Part shown: positions 4,986-5,036 of the stretch, one piece after another
Layout of the letters: each line of letters begins with the position of its first letter
How positions within the stretch are numbered: the stretch's first letter is position 1
Assembly: GCA_027622115.1 (NCBI GenBank)
Contig: JAQBZS010000645.1
Span: 1-5,036 of the forward strand
Direction: 5' to 3'
From: Planctomycetota bacterium
GTDB taxonomy: Bacteria > Planctomycetota > Planctomycetia > Planctomycetales > Planctomycetaceae
Length of the DNA: 5,036 nt
Program-made: the position numbers and the translations under genes
The notes under the pieces: generated by a model
What the model was told of the DNA's origin: nothing
The model's database searches: none
Seen by the model: only the letters and a program-made list of their open reading frames with translations

Positions 4986-5036
4986 AGACTAATTCACAAG
5001 AAGTAGCAAATAGATGGAACTCATTCGTGTTTTTGC

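Noticed and set aside
5014..5036. ATG at 5014 opening a frame that runs off the window (MELIRVF)
   Set aside because: Only seven full codons are visible and the upstream AAGAAG is a weak, distant Shine-Dalgarno site; it could be the start of a next gene but cannot be supported here.

Overview
The window reads as chromosomal DNA from a planctomycete, most likely Pirellulales-like. The main reason is the DUF1501 protein at 1059-2525, whose signature motifs belong to a family expanded in Planctomycetes and related phyla. Other hints are few strong Shine-Dalgarno sites, use of a TTG start, wide gene spacing and intergenic sequence that resembles dispersed planctomycete repeats. No taxonomic search could be run. 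I see no rRNA, tRNA, CRISPR array, transposase or phage gene.

Layout. Three genes lie on the minus strand and read right to left: a redoxin/TlpA-like lipoprotein (3494-2658), a DUF1501 protein with a Tat-like signal (2525-1059), and a four-helix membrane protein ending in a C39 (bacteriocin-processing-like) papain-fold domain (987-136). Gaps of 132 and 71 bases separate them. A fourth gene on the plus strand (4011-4895) is a lipoprotein with a YiiX-like C92 (permuted papain fold, NlpC/P60-like) domain. It diverges from the redoxin gene across a 516-base intergenic region (3495-4010). That region has no convincing gene but carries several inverted repeats and two stretches resembling dispersed repeats. 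The ends, 1-135 and 4896-5036, look non-coding; the right end again resembles planctomycete intergenic repeats.

How the genes may work together (inference). All four products appear to be exported or to place their functional domain outside the cytoplasm: two lipoproteins, one Tat substrate and one membrane protein whose loop charges put its C39 domain on the outer face. The most distinctive gene is the redoxin. It has a linker with 13 histidines in 63 residues, a CxxCxxC active-site region, and threonine where thioredoxin-fold proteins normally carry cis-proline. That combination suggests metal binding or unusual thiol chemistry. Whether the three minus-strand genes form one functional system is open; the DUF1501 gene lacks its common DUF1549/DUF1553 partner here, and the redoxin gene takes that upstream place.
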